Positions 32,601 to 43,106 of a stretch of 64,000 nt of DNA are shown piece after piece. The stretch spans positions 651,767 through 715,766 of the forward strand of contig CP150561.1 in the NCBI GenBank assembly GCA_049487715.1. Reading direction: 5' to 3'. Source of the DNA: Pycnococcus provasolii (taxonomy: Eukaryota; Chlorophyta; Pseudoscourfieldiophyceae; Pseudoscourfieldiales). The position numbers and the translations under genes are program-made. How positions within the stretch are numbered: the first letter of the stretch is position 1; each line of letters starts with the position of its first letter. The notes beneath the pieces were generated by a model that was given only the letters and a program-made list of their open reading frames with translations, made no database searches and was not told where the DNA came from.

Positions 32601-35600
32601 CATATTCATGCTTAAGATCAGCCCTGGAGAGGAGGACCCATACGCGGGGATCAAGGATAGCAACGGGCCGCTGGCAGATGGCGAGTTTGGGACGGCATTT
32701 TTTATCACAGTTTCCTCCTTCTCTCCGCCGGAATTCAGCATATTTGTTTCAGTCGAAATTGACTTGGCTATTGGGAACTTTACAGATCCGTGTGCAACGA
32801 CGGCCACGCTAAGGAACGTAAGAGGTGGAATCGCAGTCACGCCGCGTTCACTTTCCTTCTTTATCGCCTCGACGTTTGACATTGTCATTCCACGTTGCAG
32901 CAAACAAAAAGGCGTGAAGCAACCGATACCTGGCGAAACGCCTGATTTAGTTGAGGTGTACGGCGCGCTGGGAATCAAGCTGCCGACATTCGAACTCGTT
33001 GGAAAGCTTGCGCTTGACGCAGGTGACGATGGTTGGCAAAATCCATTAAATGCTGGCGAGAAAATAACACTCTATAGGGTGGAAATTGAGCTCGGTATCA
33101 TTTTTAACCCCCCGACCATCTCGTGCATTACCATTTACGCCGTTGCACAAATCGGCGAGCTCGATGGCACAATATACCTGGGTCTGAATCTGCTTCCCTT
33201 TCCCACGGTTGCGTTTACACTAGCTCTCGAGAATATTGGTTTGGGTGCGGCACTTGAACCTGCTTTCAGCGCAATGGGAGTCGATGGAATTGGGAATGAT
33301 CCGGTGCTCAATGAAATATCATTTTTTAGTGCAAGCTTCTTTCGAACCTGGGCGAACACACGCTTAGATGACTTAGTTATCAATGGCGACTTGACAATAC
33401 CGCCAGGCTTTGGAGTTGTTGCAAAAGACGCGTCTCTGCTGTATGGGCTGATTGAAGCCGAGGAGCTGAGTTTAATCGTGGCAAAAGTGGGTCATGGGGC
33501 CATGATCGAGGCATTCGCGAATGTGAAGCCAATCAATATAATGAATATTTTTCAGGTGAAGGGACGCAATGCCGATAACCCGTACTTGTATATGAAGGTG
33601 CAGGTATCAACGAAAGCGATCAACTTGGTATATTGCTCAAGTGGCGAAATTGTTTTCATGGGTATAAAGCTTGGTGTCACGATGAACATCAACTCTGGAA
33701 ATCTCGATGCAGATTGCCGTCAAATTCTTGAAGATCGGAATGTGGAAATTCCTGAACGGCCGTCCAACGTGATCGATGCAACCGGCGGAATCTACATCGA
33801 CGCGAGCTTAACCTGGGGTGAGCTTTATGTGAAGGCGTTTTTCATGGCATCAACACTCAAGCTTTGGGAGAAAGACGCGAAGCTACAATTTGCATTTTCG
33901 ATCGACACGGAAAATGACAGTAGTATCCTCACCGTGATCATCAGGCAGATGGCAGATGCGCTTTTCGGTTCACTCGAAAGCGCGATCGATGACATGTCAG
34001 AATTTGCCTACCGTGCAATTGAAAGGGCCATAGATCGCGTAGACGAAGCTCAAAGAGACGTCGAAGATGCGAGGAGGGATGTAAATGCGGGGATCGATAA
34101 TGCGCAACGGAAAGTGAACAATCTCCAGCGGTCAATTAACGACTCGAGAAATAAAGCTCACTACCATTGTGATAGGTGCGGCTTCTGGAGACCAGGATCG
34201 TGTTTGAAGTGCCCCTGGTTTTGGGCAGAGGTTGGAGTACTTGAAGGGCTTCGAGCAGTAGCGATTGGAGTTCTTGAAATCGCTCGAGCAGCAGTGAATT
34301 CAGTGCTTTCTGTTGTTCAAGGCACTCTCGCACTAGCAAAGAATGCCCTGAAGTTAGTGAGAAATGCCCTGGAGCTGTTAGTGGAAACACTCAAGAGCTG
34401 CCTGGATTACGTGGCAGACCTTATCAAGAAGGGAGCCGATGCACTTGACGCGATTATTCAGATCCAAAAGTTCAACGTCGGTGCATCCTTAGGAGACGGC
34501 AAAATATCAGCCGAGCTTTCCGTTACGTTGAATTTGTTCAATTCCGGCAGTAAGGCATTCAGTTTCGAGATTGATTCATTAGATTTAAAGAACTTGTGTA
34601 CGTCAATCATGAATGGCATGACCGATGCAGTACAAACATTCTTGGTTGGGTTCCTTCCGAAGAGTGTTAGGGATGCGTTCAATCTGAGAAGACGAAGACG
34701 ACTGCAGCAACTTCCCCCGCCGAGCATGGTGAATGTGAACTGCACCGATCCGGTTATTGTCGCGTCGTGCTATCCGCGCTGCTGCAATAGTGCTGTGGGC
34801 GCCGATGTCGAAGCAAATGAAGAGGCTTACGAAATGCTGCGTTCGGGACACTTCAACCTTACTGCGGAAACAACAGACGAGGAAATTGAAGCTCAATCTG
34901 GTGCAATCTTTTTCGCCGCACGCGCGGTTTCAATGGAGAATGTTGGAGCTTTACCGCCGTACAAAGCGAGTGATCGCATGCGGCCACAGCCAAAGGCTAA
35001 GGTTGTGATGTCGTACACGACGACTGCTACGGAATGGGCTGACAGAGGTGATCTACGTGAAAAGATGATTTCATCTCTGCAATCTACCGTCGATCGGTCC
35101 ATCAAGGGCCACGAGAGCGAAGCATTGTCACCCAAGGCTGCATTTGCATGTTCGCCAAAATGTTATGCAACAACATCCGACGTCCTGTGGCAAGTCGAGG
35201 CTGGCCCCTTCTACTTTCACGACATGCCGTCGATGGTTGAACATCTTGTGACGGATCAGGCGGAGACGCGTCTTCAGATTGAGATGCACGGCGTCGACGG
35301 TTTGCGCAGTCCAAAATTCGTCGGGCTGTCAGCCGGTAGTGCAGATTCTGTATTTGAGCACTTGCCAGCGGCGAGGAACTTTGTAGACTCAAAAGACATT
35401 TCGGATGCGGCTCTCGGTACGGACAACGACTTGGGCACATGTGCGGAGAGCCGCACATCATTTTTCAACGACCCAATTCAAAACACGTCCACTATACTGG
35501 ATGTTACTGTGAAGAAGGCCTGGCATGAATCGCCGGGTGCCATTGCGTTAATCAGCACGGTATGTGCTACAACAGTCTTGTTGATCGCCGTGCCTGTGAG

Positions 35601-35646
35601 ACTTCTTGTGAAAAAAAGGGAGCTTTCAAGGTTTTTAGGCCGATAA
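23693..35646 (+). CDS. Giant secreted/membrane protein of repeated beta-rich modules (two exons)
   Basis: Exon 1 is 23693-27559 and exon 2 is 27757-35646; the 197-bp intron has a GTACGT donor and a CACCACAG acceptor at phase 0, giving about 3,918 aa. Residues 1-26 form a signal peptide (TPRFAALCLLCFLLAAALP). A ~1,870-aa ectodomain follows, then two close hydrophobic segments (29518-29588 and 29626-29690, the second resembling another signal peptide, LAVVLITVTAYFSCVTA), a second ~1,950-aa lobe and a C-terminal TM (IALISTVCATTVLLIAV) with the tail KKRELSRFLGR. The second lobe contains recurring modules (LRGVPPCSKTEGESLNGI and VKGTSLCGEDGTGGTLDG are equivalent points), a Cys/Trp cluster near 34160-34225 and amphipathic helices. 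No known domain is recognised; a cell-surface or adhesive role is inference. Confidence 0.8.
27560..27756 (+). other. Intron of the giant gene
   Basis: Stops in the exon 1 frame begin soon after 27560. A GTACGT donor and a CACCACAG acceptor restore an open frame at phase 0, joining AAA ACG to GAG GCA. It is clearly AT-richer than the exons. Confidence 0.85.
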
Positions 35647-35901
35647 TTCAGTAACGAAGTGTACTTTACTCTATCCAGTGGTTGTCCATTCACACCATTC
35701 ACTTTCACCATTCAGCGCATTCACCGGTGCCATTCACTTCGCGTTTTTGTACATTGCGCAGGTGATTTCGAAGGTTGTATCACTCTATCAGGGCGCTTTC
35801 GTTGGCTCAGTGAGGTCTCCGGTTGCGACTTGTTTTCGTTGATGTCGTCGCCATCGGTATTGTGAAAAAAAGGGAGCTTTCAAGTTTTTTAGGCCGATAA
35901 T
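35606..35901 (+). repeat. 42-bp direct repeats flanking an inserted repeat element
   Basis: 35606-35647 (the last coding bases and stop of the giant gene) recurs at 35860-35901 with a single mismatch. The 212 bp between them (35648-35859) is the dispersed repeat described separately. The arrangement looks like an insertion with an unusually long target duplication, or a tandem duplication that captured the element. Confidence 0.85.
35648..35859 (+). repeat. Dispersed ~200-bp repeat, copy 2
   Basis: The sequence begins CAGTAACGAAG and contains CCATTCACACCATTCAC, CACCGGTGCCATTCAC and the end block CGTTGATGTCGTCG. It matches copy 1 (678-844, inverted) over most of its length and copy 3 (42632-42760) over the central and end blocks. 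It is bounded exactly by the 42-bp direct repeats, which supports it being a mobile unit. It is non-coding. Confidence 0.7.
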
Positions 35902-35933
35902 GTTTCTGCATAAATAAATGTAAATATTACCAC

Positions 35934-38900
35934 TTAGATAACGGCTGCCGCGAGCTTCTCCTGCTCTGCGATGACCAACAAACACCACTTCCAGATCGCC
36001 GCCGCAGCCTTGCTCCCCCCCCGTGCATCCGAGTAGCTGACATCCGAAAGTAAGTCCGTCGCACCCTTCCGCTGCGCCGTGTCCGCGGGATGCGACTTCG
36101 CCAGTTCCATCCGATGCACAAGGTATTCCGGCTTCGTGGGCATCAGAACGATGCCACGAACCATGTCCGACCATAGGTTTGTGGTATCCGCGGGAATGTC
36201 GCCCGTGCCGCCCTTCAGGTGCCGCGTCACCGCGTCGTCGCCAAGAAGAAGGAAGAGTGCACTTGTGATTTTCACAATCAACGGCGGTGGACGCTTGTAC
36301 GCGCGAAGTTCCGCAAGGAATCGCCGTAGTTTGCTTTGGTGTAGCTGGTGCTGCACGTGCCTTTGCGCAATGCGATACGCGTGCACCATGTTGTTGCGTC
36401 GAGCGCCAAACTGGTACGGGTAAGACTTGACGTTCCTACCTCGCTCAAATGTGCGCGGCGGCGGCGGAGGCTTCCACAGCCTACCGCGCACGCGCGGGCG
36501 GCCAGCCCTTGGCGCGGGGCCGAGACGCCCGTATCCACTGCTCTTTCCGGCGTACGAGACTGCGTGGTGTCGCACAGCGCCGTGGCCAGCCCTTGGCGCG
36601 GGGCCGAGACGCCCGTATCCGCTGCTCTTTCCGGCGTACGAGACTGCGTGGTGTCGCACAGCGCCGCGGTTTGGCGGTGGCGCGCATCCAAGTCCCATGA
36701 GAAGTCGCTGCAGAGCCTGCCGACCTTTGGGGTTGCCACGCTTCAGCTGAGCTAGAACGTTGTGCGCCTCCTTATTCTCCACCTTATGTAAAGCTCCCAT
36801 AAGTCTGCCAAGTGCTTCGCTCACATCGCTGCGCTGCGAGTCGTCCATCTTCGGCGAGACGAAAACCGCGGCGCCGCGTGCAACATCACCCTTCTTGCTC
36901 TTCTTTCGGCGAGACCAGGTCAACGGAGACACAAGAATTTCCTCGGATGCCTCCGTGAGCCCGCCTGGCGAGCGGCTGCGCGCAGCCTCTGCAACGGCGA
37001 GACGAAGCTTAGAAAGCAGCGGGTCCTTGCCCATCGCAAGGGCGGCTGGTGTCGAATTGTTTTGGCATACGGCACTTGCCCACACCTCCGCTTCGAGACC
37101 CTCAAGGGCATCCTCGGCAGTGTCGGACGTATCCGCAGGATCTCCGCTGCTCTCTGGCGCGGGAGAACCCGTTCCATCATCCTCGTCGTCACTGTCCACA
37201 GGTTCCTCTGTGTATCCGTCGTCAGCCGCCGGATCTGCATGCGTCGTCGATGAAGGACCTCCGGCTCCAAGAGCACCTAGACTTGATCCCGGTTCCACGC
37301 GCCAGAGCTGAACGCCCGATGCCATTCCACTATCAGTCAAGTCCTGGAGCATGTCTGCCACGTGCTGCTTGAGGTGCTCCTCACCACCCTGCTCAACGAG
37401 CGCGTCAATGAACGACTCGTCGGTCAGCGCGTCGAGCTTGTCGCTAACATCATCAATCGTCGGCGGCTCATCGGCAGAGCTTCGCTTAGCCGAGGCGGAC
37501 GGTGTCAACAAGGATGAACGGTCGAACGCGGAGAGAGCCTCCTCCGTTTCCTCGCGAAGGTCGGGAGGTAAAGATGCAACAGCTCCCACACCAGCCGCGC
37601 GATCTTCGATAGAAGTCGCAGACAGGATGATTGATACGCGGTCCGACGCAGGCAGCTCCGCGAGCACAGCCGCACGTGCTTCCGTATTCGGCAGGACGCC
37701 AAGCACAGCCACCGCCTCAGGTTGAGGCAGGGCTTTCAGCGCCCTAGCCTGGTCCCTCGGCGTATGCAGTGCTGCAATTTTCGCAGCGCTCGAAAGCGCC
37801 GCCACGCCTGCCGCAACTGACGAGCTATCCGCAGGCCGCATGCTGTCAAGCACAGCCTGCCTCTTCGCAATGTCTATCCCAGAAGCAATACGAGCCTTCA
37901 CTGGCGCAGGCAGGGTCATAAGCACCTTGCCTGCGTCAGTGGGCGACAATGCCGCCAGCATCGTCACACTCTCCTGAACTGGAGCCGTCGATAGCTCTGC
38001 AGCCTTCGCGTTGGCAACCAGTTGTTCTTCCAGCGCTTTTTGCGTCTCGGGAAGATTATCAACGAGATACTCGAGTGCCGTTGCGCGAAGAGGCGCGGGA
38101 ACGAGGGCAAGTACATCGCCACGCTCGCTTGCGGGGAGTTTTGCAAGCAACGACGCTTGCGTGGTTGGATCTATCGCTGCGGCTGTCACAGCTGCGGCAA
38201 TCTCACGACTTGATAAATCTCCGATCGTTGTACCGTCGCTTTCTCTCTTCTCGTCTCCCGAGGCGGGATATAGCAGATCATCCAGCGCCTCCACAGCACG
38301 AACCGCTTCCGCAACAGCCCTAAGATCTGGTACTCGCATTTCTCCAAGAATGGCGTCACGTTCCTCGGGCATCAGCGAAGCGGCTACTAAGCCTCGCACG
38401 CCTTCGGGGAGGTTCAATAGCACCGCCGCAGCCTCGGCAGCCGGAAGATCGCGAATTGCGTTCAGTGCTGCATCCGGCGTGCTTGCAAGGAGAAGCGCCT
38501 TTGAATTCGCTTGAGCCGCTTCGCGCAGCGCGTCGTCAGACTCTTTCCGCTTGCTCGTTGGCAGACGAGCGAGAGCTGCCATGCCTGCCGCGCGGTCGAT
38601 TGGAGATGCCGCAGACAGGATCGACGCGCGGTCTGAAGCGTGCAGTTCAGCCAACACAGCCGAACGAGCCTCCACATTGGGCAAGGAGCCCAGCAAAGCC
38701 GCTGCATCAGACGCGGGAAGAGCCTGAAGTGCCATCGCCTGATCGCTGGCAGCCTGACTCGCGAGCTTTGCCTTGCCATTGATCGCCGCTACGCCTGCCG
38801 CGACTGATGCGTTGTCCGCGGGTCGCATCGTGCCAAGCACAGCCTCTCTCTTCAGAATTTCCATCACTGCGACAACGGGTGCTTGCATACCAGGTGGCAA

Positions 38901-40531
38901 CGTACTCAGCAGCTTTCCAGCATCGGCAGGTGGCATTGCGGACAACTTCCAAGCGGCAGATTCCACCGGAAGGCTTGCAAGCTCTGAAGCCTTGGCATTC
39001 GCAATCAGCTGGTCGTCGAGTGCCTTGCGCGTAATTTCGTCCATCGCAAGGGTTGGTTCCTTGAGCAAAACAGCGTCTCGCGCGGACGTAGGCATGAGCG
39101 CGAGAACGGAGCCTCGATCTTCCGGTGACATTGCTCCCAGCAGTTGCGCACGCTCTTCGGAGTCGTCGACGTTGCCAATTGCCCGCGCACGCTCGTGCGT
39201 CGTGAAGTGCGCGAAAGGCACAGCTGGAACGGTACGCTGAGGCTGATCACCGACGCCTGCTTGTGCCACATCCTGTTCCACCTCGTCAGTCGGTGCCGCC
39301 AACGTCGGTGCATCCTCCTCCTCGCCGACAGGAGCGAGAGACGAAGATCCTTCGTCGGCATCGGCGACTCCCATCTTGCTCAGGAATGCGCCGATGCCTG
39401 CCATCTCCTCCTCAGTCACGGACGCTGGCGGTTCCTTCATGACGTGACCCCCTGGACCGAGCTTCAGCACCGAGCTGTCGCCATCGGGCAGCTTAAGCTT
39501 TCCCGAATTCATTCGAACGAGCGTTGGTCGCGACGCTCTTTCTGCCGCCTCCACCTTCTTCTGCCGAACGCTGCCGCCTAAACCCGATCGTTCCATCGAC
39601 GAGCTGCTCTTCGACGAGGAGTCGCCGTCCACTGCACCGCCAAGCTTGGCAAGAAAAGACGCGATTCCATCAGCCTCCTCCTGGCTCACGCCGGGCGGTG
39701 GTGGCGGCGGCGACGGCGAGGGCGCCACTGTCTCCGCTTTCTGGACGATGTGCTGCTGCTGCTCAGAACCATCGTCTCGTTCTTCTTCGCGTTGCTCTCC
39801 TTCTTCGTTATCGTCGTCAGGTGACGCGATCTCACCGCCTAGCCCGAGAGCTGCGAGGCGCTGTGCAATGGCGTCTGCAATGTCTCCCACCTTCGCACCA
39901 TCCTCCGTCGACGGCAGTTTTTCTGACGCGAGTGCCGCCACATGTGAGGTATCCCATAGCACTCGTTCAAGGAAGTCTGCGTACTCGTCTCCGTCAATGC
40001 TATCAACCCACACATCAGCAAGCTCAAACACCGCCTCGAAAAATCGGCTTTCGTCGAGGTGGCTTGCACCCTTGCTGTCCGCAACCCAATTTTCCTCGAG
40101 AGTCGCGGAATCGATGTTTTCGCCAACAAGGCTTAGGTAGATGGCACCCTGTTTTGTTTTTTGTGTGTGTTAGGTTGTTAGTGAACTGGTGTTGTTTATC
40201 CACTATGGATGATTCGTGGTACACTTACACTCATGAGCATGTAGTCTGCCAGCGTAACGGACGCAGTCCCATCATCGGTGCGTAGCGTGTAGAACGTCTT
40301 CCACCACTTTTCTATTGCCTTGCGCACGCGGTAGTGCTGCTTGAGCGCCAATCTTCGAAGTCGCGACTCTCGCGTGTAGTGCTCCGGGTTTCCCTGGTTC
40401 CAGTACGCGTGTCCCGCTATTTGCGCGGAGTTTTCCGCGTCAATGAGTACGCCCTCTTGCTTCGCCTTGCTGACTGCGGCCGTTTTGTTCAAGGCGAACG
40501 TGCGTTCTCGCAACTGCACGGAGTCGTCCAT
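35934..40531 (-). CDS. Large protein with EF-hand-like head and LxxLP superhelical repeats (two exons)
   Basis: Exon 1 is 40531-40229 and exon 2 is 40148-35934. The 80-bp intron (40149-40228) has a GTAAGT donor and an AACAG acceptor and joins at phase 0 (YMLMS then GAIYLSLVG), giving 1,504-1,505 aa. The spliced N-terminus (RVRKAIEKWWKTFYTL, then FFEAVFELADVWVDSIDG) matches a helical pair common in large protist and ciliary proteins. Two ~330-aa halves repeat (GTMRPADNASVAAGVAA versus DSMRPADSSSVAAGVAA) and are built from ALPxxxAAxLLGxLP units like the MgtE-N/FliG superhelix. A basic C-terminal region holds a perfect 28-aa duplication. Function unknown; a scaffolding role is inferred. Confidence 0.75.
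36500..36667. repeat. 84-bp tandem duplication inside a coding region
   Basis: Copies at 36500-36583 and 36584-36667 differ at one position (CCACTG versus CCGCTG). Each encodes 28 residues on the minus strand (GAVRHHAVSYAGKSSGYGRL...), so the reading frame is kept. Confidence 0.9.
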
Positions 40532-40940
40532 GGCGCTGTCGAGAGTTGTTGTGTATCCTAATTTCTATTCCCTGACAAGCGAACACTCACCGGCGGCGTG
40601 GTATGTATCGTAGTGGTACAGCTGGAAAGGACTAGGAGTGGTCATTATTCGGTTTCGCCTTTTGGGCCGCGGACGGAGTCGAAGGAGTCGAAGGTGCCCC
40701 TCTCCTTCCCTTCTCCTTCCTATTCCCTTCGCCTCCCTCGCGCGGAACAAACACGTGGAGAGAGAGAGAGAGAGAGGAGAGCAATCATGGTAAAGTTTAC
40801 TGTACTGCGATTGCCAAGCTCGCGGCCAGGCTCTTGAGTCTTACCACCACCATCTACGGCGGAGAACCTTTTGTCCTTTTCAGGCCTTTACAACGATATT
40901 CGGGGTTACATTATTCGGGGTTCAAACAATCTTCTATACA
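40532..40940. promoter_or_regulatory. Upstream region of the superhelical protein / 3' side of VPS25
   Basis: A gene-free stretch of about 410 bp. It contains a GA microsatellite (40757-40780) and two ATTCGGGGTT repeats (~40898-40922). It should carry the promoter of the minus-strand gene to its left and the 3' end of VPS25. Confidence 0.4.
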
Positions 40941-41501
40941 TCACAAGAACTTGACACCAACGTCCTCGCCGTTCTCGCCGCCAAACACGCTCGCGACGCC
41001 GCTACTTTGACAAGCGACGAAGATTCTGTGCAGAACATCTCTGTCAAGCCGCTTCCACTCGTCGGGAATCTCCGTAGCCTCTGCCATCTCGTACAGAGTG
41101 TACACACTCCCGTGAAGAGCGTTCTCATCCACCCACCTTCTCACGTCAGACACGTACTCCGCGAGCGTCTTAAAGAATACGCGACAGCGGTGCTTGTCAG
41201 CCTCAAGCCATTCGCCGTGCCCTTCCGCAACAAGCGCGTCCAGGAACACCACCTTCGCCTCTCGCTTGAGCGCGCGATGGATCGCCGCGTTGACAAACAA
41301 AGGTGATGAAGGGTCCGGCAGCACGTCCACGGTGCCGTCGGCGTGGTCGTCGGCGCTGACTGTGTGGATGTTGTGGTGCACGCAGAAGTCGAAGATGAGC
41401 GCCTTCCACGCCTGCACTTGCTTGGCGCGCGTCTCCTCGACCGGCTGCAGCGTGAAGTATGGCGGATACGCGTAGAAGGGCGGGTAGAGAAACGCGGCCA
41501 T
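40941..41501 (-). CDS. VPS25: ESCRT-II subunit VPS25
   Basis: A 186-aa ORF from the ATG at 41501 (MAAFLYPPFYAYPPYFTLQP); the usual length is about 175-200. The N-terminal proline-rich PPYFTLQP followed by TRAKQVQAWKALIFDFC is the hallmark of VPS25. Two winged-helix domains follow (residues ~15-95 and ~105-186), with FVNAAIHRALKREAKVVFLDAL and GSVYTLYEMAEATEIPDEW. VPS25 gives the two outer arms of the ESCRT-II Y and recruits ESCRT-III during multivesicular-body sorting. An upstream in-frame extension to 41624 is discarded because the family begins at MAAF. It is divergent from SLD5. Confidence 0.95.
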   Translation of the reverse strand: MAAFLYPPFYAYPPYFTLQPVEETRAKQVQAWKALIFDFCVHHNIHTVSADDHADGTVDVLPDPSSPLFVNAAIHRALKREAKVVFLDALVAEGHGEWLEADKHRCRVFFKTLAEYVSDVRRWVDENALHGSVYTLYEMAEATEIPDEWKRLDRDVLHRIFVACQSSGVASVFGGENGEDVGVKFL

Positions 41502-41775
41502 GGTGGGAGTGGGGTGGTTGAGCCCGAAAAATGGCTGCAAAGTGCTGGAAGGGGCGCGTGAAAACCCGAAAAACAGCGTGAGGGAGGAGACATCGGGGAG
41601 GAGAGCACTTTCTGCTCTCTCCATCTCTCCCTCCCCTGATCCCCTCCGCGCCCAGGACTCGCATTTTCAAACGCGGAAAAGCCGGACCCCCTCCCCTCTC
41701 CGGTGTTCCTTTCCCCCTCTCCCCCTTCCCCCCTCTCCGTCCTCGTCATCTGTCTCAAAGCAGGCAGCCTCGGAC
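41502..41775. promoter_or_regulatory. Bidirectional promoter, VPS25 / SLD5
   Basis: A 274-bp head-to-head spacer. Rich in pyrimidine tracts (CCCCTCTCC near 41690-41740) on the SLD5 side; no TATA box is obvious. Confidence 0.5.
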
Positions 41776-42588
41776 ATGGACGACTTCGCACAGCACGACG
41801 AAGACGACCCGCTCACACAACATAACACAAACGTTGACGAAGACCCGTACGCGCGACTGAAACGAGCCTTCGTCAACGAAAGGGCGTGCCCAGAGATCCT
41901 GCAGTACGAAGAGTCGCTCGTCGACGAGGCGGTTGAGCACGTCGACATGCAGCAGGCGGAGCTCGACGATCGACGCGCGTCCGCTGCCACGGCGGAAGCG
42001 GGGAGAGACTCCAGCGCGTCGGACGACCTTGTTGACCTGCTGAAAACCATGGAGCTGGACCGTGTCAAGTGCGCCTTTTTTTCTTTAGTCTTTGCTTCTC
42101 TGCGCATCTGGTTTGTCTTTTGTCACTAACACTAAAACCAAAACCAAAACTGCTGCAGATACCTACTTCGCGCTTACCTGCGAACTCGATTGTACAAGCT
42201 TGAGACGTTTTCGCTTCACATCATGCAGGACAGCAACCTGTTTTCCCGGCTGAGTCAGAGGGAGCGGAGGTTCCTTGGAAGCCACACGGACTTGCTCGAC
42301 AAGCTGCACGACGACCTCGTCCTGAAGCACCTACCCCAGCAGTTCAACAGTCTCGTTCAGCAGGATACTCTCGTCGGTGAGACGAACGACATGGTACCCT
42401 CGCCAAACTTGGACACGCACGTGTTCATTCGCGTTCGCGGTGACCTGGGACGCGTAAACGTGGGCTACTCAGAATCTGAGCCGAATGGCAGGCCGTCCGA
42501 GGTGGATATGAGCGCGGGCGACCAGTTCGTCGTTCGTTATCGTCCCATTGCGCAGCTGCTGGCGAACGGCGAGGTGGAGCTATTGTAA
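41776..42588 (+). CDS. SLD5: GINS complex subunit SLD5 (two exons)
   Basis: Exon 1 is 41776-42068 and exon 2 is 42159-42588, with a 90-bp intron (GTGCGC donor, CACTAAC branch-like sequence, CTGCAG acceptor), giving 240 aa. The N-terminal half is acidic with the helical segment YARLKRAFVNERACPEILQY. The spliced centre reads ELDRVKYLLRAYLRTRLYKL, the conserved GINS A-domain signature R-x-x-Y-L-R-x-R-L-x-K. The C-terminal B-domain includes PNLDTHVFIRV and ends LLANGEVELL. SLD5 is part of the CMG helicase at replication forks. The stop codon lies directly at the left edge of repeat copy 3. Confidence 0.93.
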
Positions 42589-42631
42589 CGACCTACAGTT
42601 GTCGTCGCTCGTGTGAGTCACAACGTCCTAA

Positions 42632-42760
42632 GGTTGTTCATTCACACTAGTCACGTTCACCATCCAGTGCGTTTGTACACGGTGGTGGTGGTGGTGGTGG
42701 TTGTTTTATGGCACTTTTCGTTGGCGCGTGACACAAGAGTGTTCGCTTAATGTCGTCGTT
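42632..42760 (+). repeat. Dispersed ~200-bp repeat, copy 3
   Basis: Matches copy 2 through GGTTGTTCATTCACACTAG...TTCACCATCCAGTGCGTTTGTAC, then, after a GGT microsatellite (42682-42703), again through GGCACTTTTCGTTGG and TTAATGTCGTCG. It is more diverged than the copy 1/copy 2 pair. It starts about 45 bp after the SLD5 stop. Confidence 0.55.
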
Positions 42761-42894
42761 GTTGCCGTCGCCGCCCAGTTTGCATCGACGAACACGAAGT
42801 GTGTGTGACGACGCGCACGGTGCAGAAGCTGTCAAACGGTGTTCGCGTTGGCCCAGCCAGTCTGCCCGGGGGATCCGTCGCAGAGTGCATATTG

Positions 42895-42914
42895 TTAACC
42901 CTAACCCTAACCCT
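42895..42914 (-). repeat. Short interstitial telomere-type tract (CCCTAA)3
   Basis: GTTAACCCTAACCCTAACCC lies about 190 bp upstream of the amylase-fusion ATG, in the opposite orientation to the chromosome-end telomere. It may act as a promoter telo-box. Confidence 0.75.
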
Positions 42915-43106
42915 CGACGAGCTTCGGCGCGTAGCCGTTGGCAAAATTCAAAAATTGGAGCGATTTTTTCGCCAGCGGTTTTGGGGCGGGCGGGAGGGAG
43001 CGGGGGGAGCTTTCTGTTAGAACCGACTGGCCAACCGACCGAAGGGGCGTTATTTCTCCCTTCCCATTCTCCGGTTCAAAATAAACATCCAACTCAAAAA
43101 CGACAC

